64,000 nucleotides of DNA from Diphasiastrum complanatum. Taxonomy: Eukaryota; Streptophyta; Lycopodiopsida; Lycopodiales; Lycopodiaceae. A program made the position numbers and the translations under genes. The notes beneath the pieces are model-generated. The model worked only from the letters and a program-made list of their open reading frames with translations, was not told the DNA's origin and ran no database searches. The DNA lies in contig CM055092.1 in NCBI GenBank assembly GCA_029204225.1, forward strand, positions 66,949,423 through 67,013,422, given 5' to 3'. How positions within the stretch are numbered: the first letter of the stretch is position 1; each line of letters opens with the position of its first letter. Below, piece after piece: positions 61,999-64,000 of the stretch.

Positions 61999-64000
61999 TC
62001 ACGTTCGTGTCTTTTTGTTAGGTTGGGAGTTGAAAGCTAACGAAGCTTTGGTAGCAGAAACATATTGTTTTTTCAGCTCGCTCTCAAAGCGCGGTAGCTT
62101 GATGACTCCAAGACTGCTCCTCTGTTTCTCAAACAGACCTTTGTCTAAGGCCTTTGTGAGAATGTCTGCAACCATCTCCTTCATTCCAATGAAAGTAGTA
62201 TGCAACTTCTTCTCGATCAGATCCCTTATCAAGTGGTACTTGATTGCAATGTGTTTCGTCCTTGAGTGAAACACGGGATCCTTTGTCAGGTGTATTGCAG
62301 ATGTATTATCCATCTGCAAAATCAGAGGTTCATTCCTCGTTTCGCCCAATTCGTCAAGGAACTATTTGAGCCAAGTGATTTCATTGGCCATCTTTGCTGT
62401 TGCTACGTACTCTGCTTCGCAAGATGACTGAGCCACGATGGTCTGCTTTTTGCTGACCCAGAGAATTGCTGCTCCTGATGCGATGGTACATCCTCTGAGA
62501 CACTTTTGCAGTTGTCCTTGAGAGATGCCCAGCTAGCATCACTATAAAAAAGCATCTGGAACCCTGCATCACGAGAATAACACAATCCAAAATCCTTCGT
62601 TAATTGAAGGTATTGCAAGATTCGTTTGGCGATCTTCCAATGAGTCGAGTCTGGATTCGTACAGAATTGGCTCATCCTGAACACAACATAAGTAATGTCA
62701 GGGCGTGTGTTATCTGCAAGATATATTAGTGATCCGATTAGCTTCTTGTATGGTGTATGCTCCATCAATTCTCTTTCTTCTTCAGTCTTCAAACAATCTT
62801 CATTCGTAAGGATTGTTCCTACAAGCATTGGAGTATTTGCTCCTTTGGAATTCACCATCCCGAAGTCTTCTAGAATTTTGTGGGTATATCTGGATTGATG
62901 AAGGTACAATTTTCCTTCCTCATAGTCTCTGTCAATCTGTAAGCCAAGGTAACACCTGGCTTTTCCTAGGTCTGCAATCTCGAAATGTTTTGAGATGTCG
63001 TACTTCACTTTAGTAATAAGTTCTTCACTTTTGTAGAGTATAGAGCGTCGTCCACATATACAGCTACAATGATGATCTTCCCATCTGTAATTCTTACATA
63101 AACATTGGAATTAGCTATTAATGGCTTGATTCCTAAGGATTTCAGGGCTTGATCTTTCTTCTTATACCATTGTCGCGCTGATTGCTTCAGACCGTAGATA
63201 CTCCTGTGCATTCTGCATGCATAAGTAGGAAGTGAGTTCGAAATGTAGCCTGGAGGTTGATCCATATAGACTTCTTCGTGTAGCTCACCATGCAAGAACA
63301 TTGTCTTTTCATCCACGATGTGAATCCTGAGATCATAAGCGACTGCATATGCAAACAGTAGGGTAGGGACGAATGTTTCATGACAGAAGAGAAAGTCTCA
63401 GCATAGTCGATACCATATCTCTGAGAAAAACCTTTCGCTACAAGTCCGGCTTTAAACTCTGAAATATTTTCATTCGGTCCATACTTTAGCTTGTATACCC
63501 ACTTGCATTGTACACTCTTTTGCTTATCTGGTAATGGCTGCAATGTCCATACCTCATTCTTTCTCATGGATTCCATCTCTTCATTCATGGCTTGGATCCA
63601 TTTGTCCTTCTCTGGACATTCAATTGCTTCCTCGAAGTTTGTGGTTCTCCATTGAATCCACAAAACTCTTCTGATGTAGAAGCTGAGCTGCCTGACACAA
63701 ATCTTGCTGGCGCTCTTTGTTCTCTTGTTGATCTTCTAGAAGATCCTTCTGGTACTGCAATGCTCTTGTCTTTATCTGTTCTGCCAGGTCCGGAACCACT
63801 TCGGTTTACATGTGTTTAGCAGTAGGCTGGCTTGCGAATCTTTCTTCGTCTGATTCGTGGCTCGAATGAGGTGCGACTCGAACATCTTCATCTGAGTGTT
63901 CGTCCTCCGCTCTCTCTGTCATGGTTGGTAGATCATAGTATTGTCTTCCAAGGACTTCATAATTGACAGGATCATTGTTGGCCATTGTTCTGCTCTCATC
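61999..64000 (-). pseudogene. copia RT-RNase H of a minus-strand element running off the window
   Basis: The RNase H tail is at 61999-62349 (LQMDNTSAIHLTKDPVFHSR, KHIAIKYHLIRDLI, ILTKAL). RNase H core and connection lie at 62403-63008 (RPDITYVVFRMSQF, YSDASWA). RT is at 63005-63663 (YGLKQSARQWY, YVDDAL, CKWVYKLKYGPN, LVAKGFSQRYGIDYAETF), with frame changes between. The Glu/Asp-rich integrase-RT linker occupies 63664-64000. It is distinct in sequence from the other copia families here. Integrase and gag lie beyond the window. Confidence 0.88.

Overview
This is nuclear DNA of a land plant. Two genes point there directly: a nuclear-encoded, transit-peptide-bearing PetM subunit of the chloroplast cytochrome b6f complex (16.4-16.8 kb, plus strand) and an AP2/ERF transcription factor of the DREB type (24.7-25.9 kb, minus strand). 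The rest is AT-rich, full of Ty1/copia and Ty3/gypsy LTR retrotransposon remnants, and studded with long (GA)n, (CT)n and (TA)n tracts. A seed-free plant (fern, lycophyte or bryophyte) is my guess from overall character and from one weak protein resemblance; the sequence does not settle it. Layout: 0-13.7 kb is a retroelement graveyard. It holds copia pol fragments on both strands, a pair of inverted LTRs of one family (5.3-5.8 and 8.28-8.64 kb) around an unidentified 293-residue ORF and a copia gag fragment, a 138-bp near-palindrome, and the 5' part of a gypsy element (copy A, 9.26-12.35 kb). From 13.7 to 15.5 kb lies the broken remnant of an intron-containing gene of unknown function (minus). 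petM follows with an intron in its 5' UTR. From 16.8 to 24.3 kb there is mostly quiet AT-rich DNA with microsatellites and one possible gene fragment (18.5-18.9 kb). After the DREB gene and more quiet DNA comes a second gypsy copy (B, 27.94-40.8 kb). It is split by a complete copia element (33,593-39,783) with 737/738-bp LTRs, tRNA-Met-type primer site, polypurine tract and a perfect 5-bp target-site duplication ATAAT. Minus-strand copia and gypsy debris fills 41.8-43.9 kb. The most notable gene is at 46,061-55,403 (plus): ten exons that I reconstructed from open frames and GT-AG splice sites. All nine junction phases agree, giving a predicted 2,223-residue low-complexity protein with no domain I can name. 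Its C-terminal part carries three short S-x-G-E motifs. From 55.4 kb to the end there are microsatellites, more copia remnants, a 493-bp tandem duplication with no difference seen by eye (57.47-58.45 kb), a plus-strand copia gag-integrase fragment (58.96-61.26 kb) and a minus-strand copia element inserted into it (61.26 kb to the window end). Functionally, PetM belongs to the thylakoid electron transport chain, the DREB protein is a nuclear regulator probably of stress genes, and the large gene is uncharacterised. I see no shared pathway between them. No rRNA, tRNA, CRISPR or bacterial operon structure was found.
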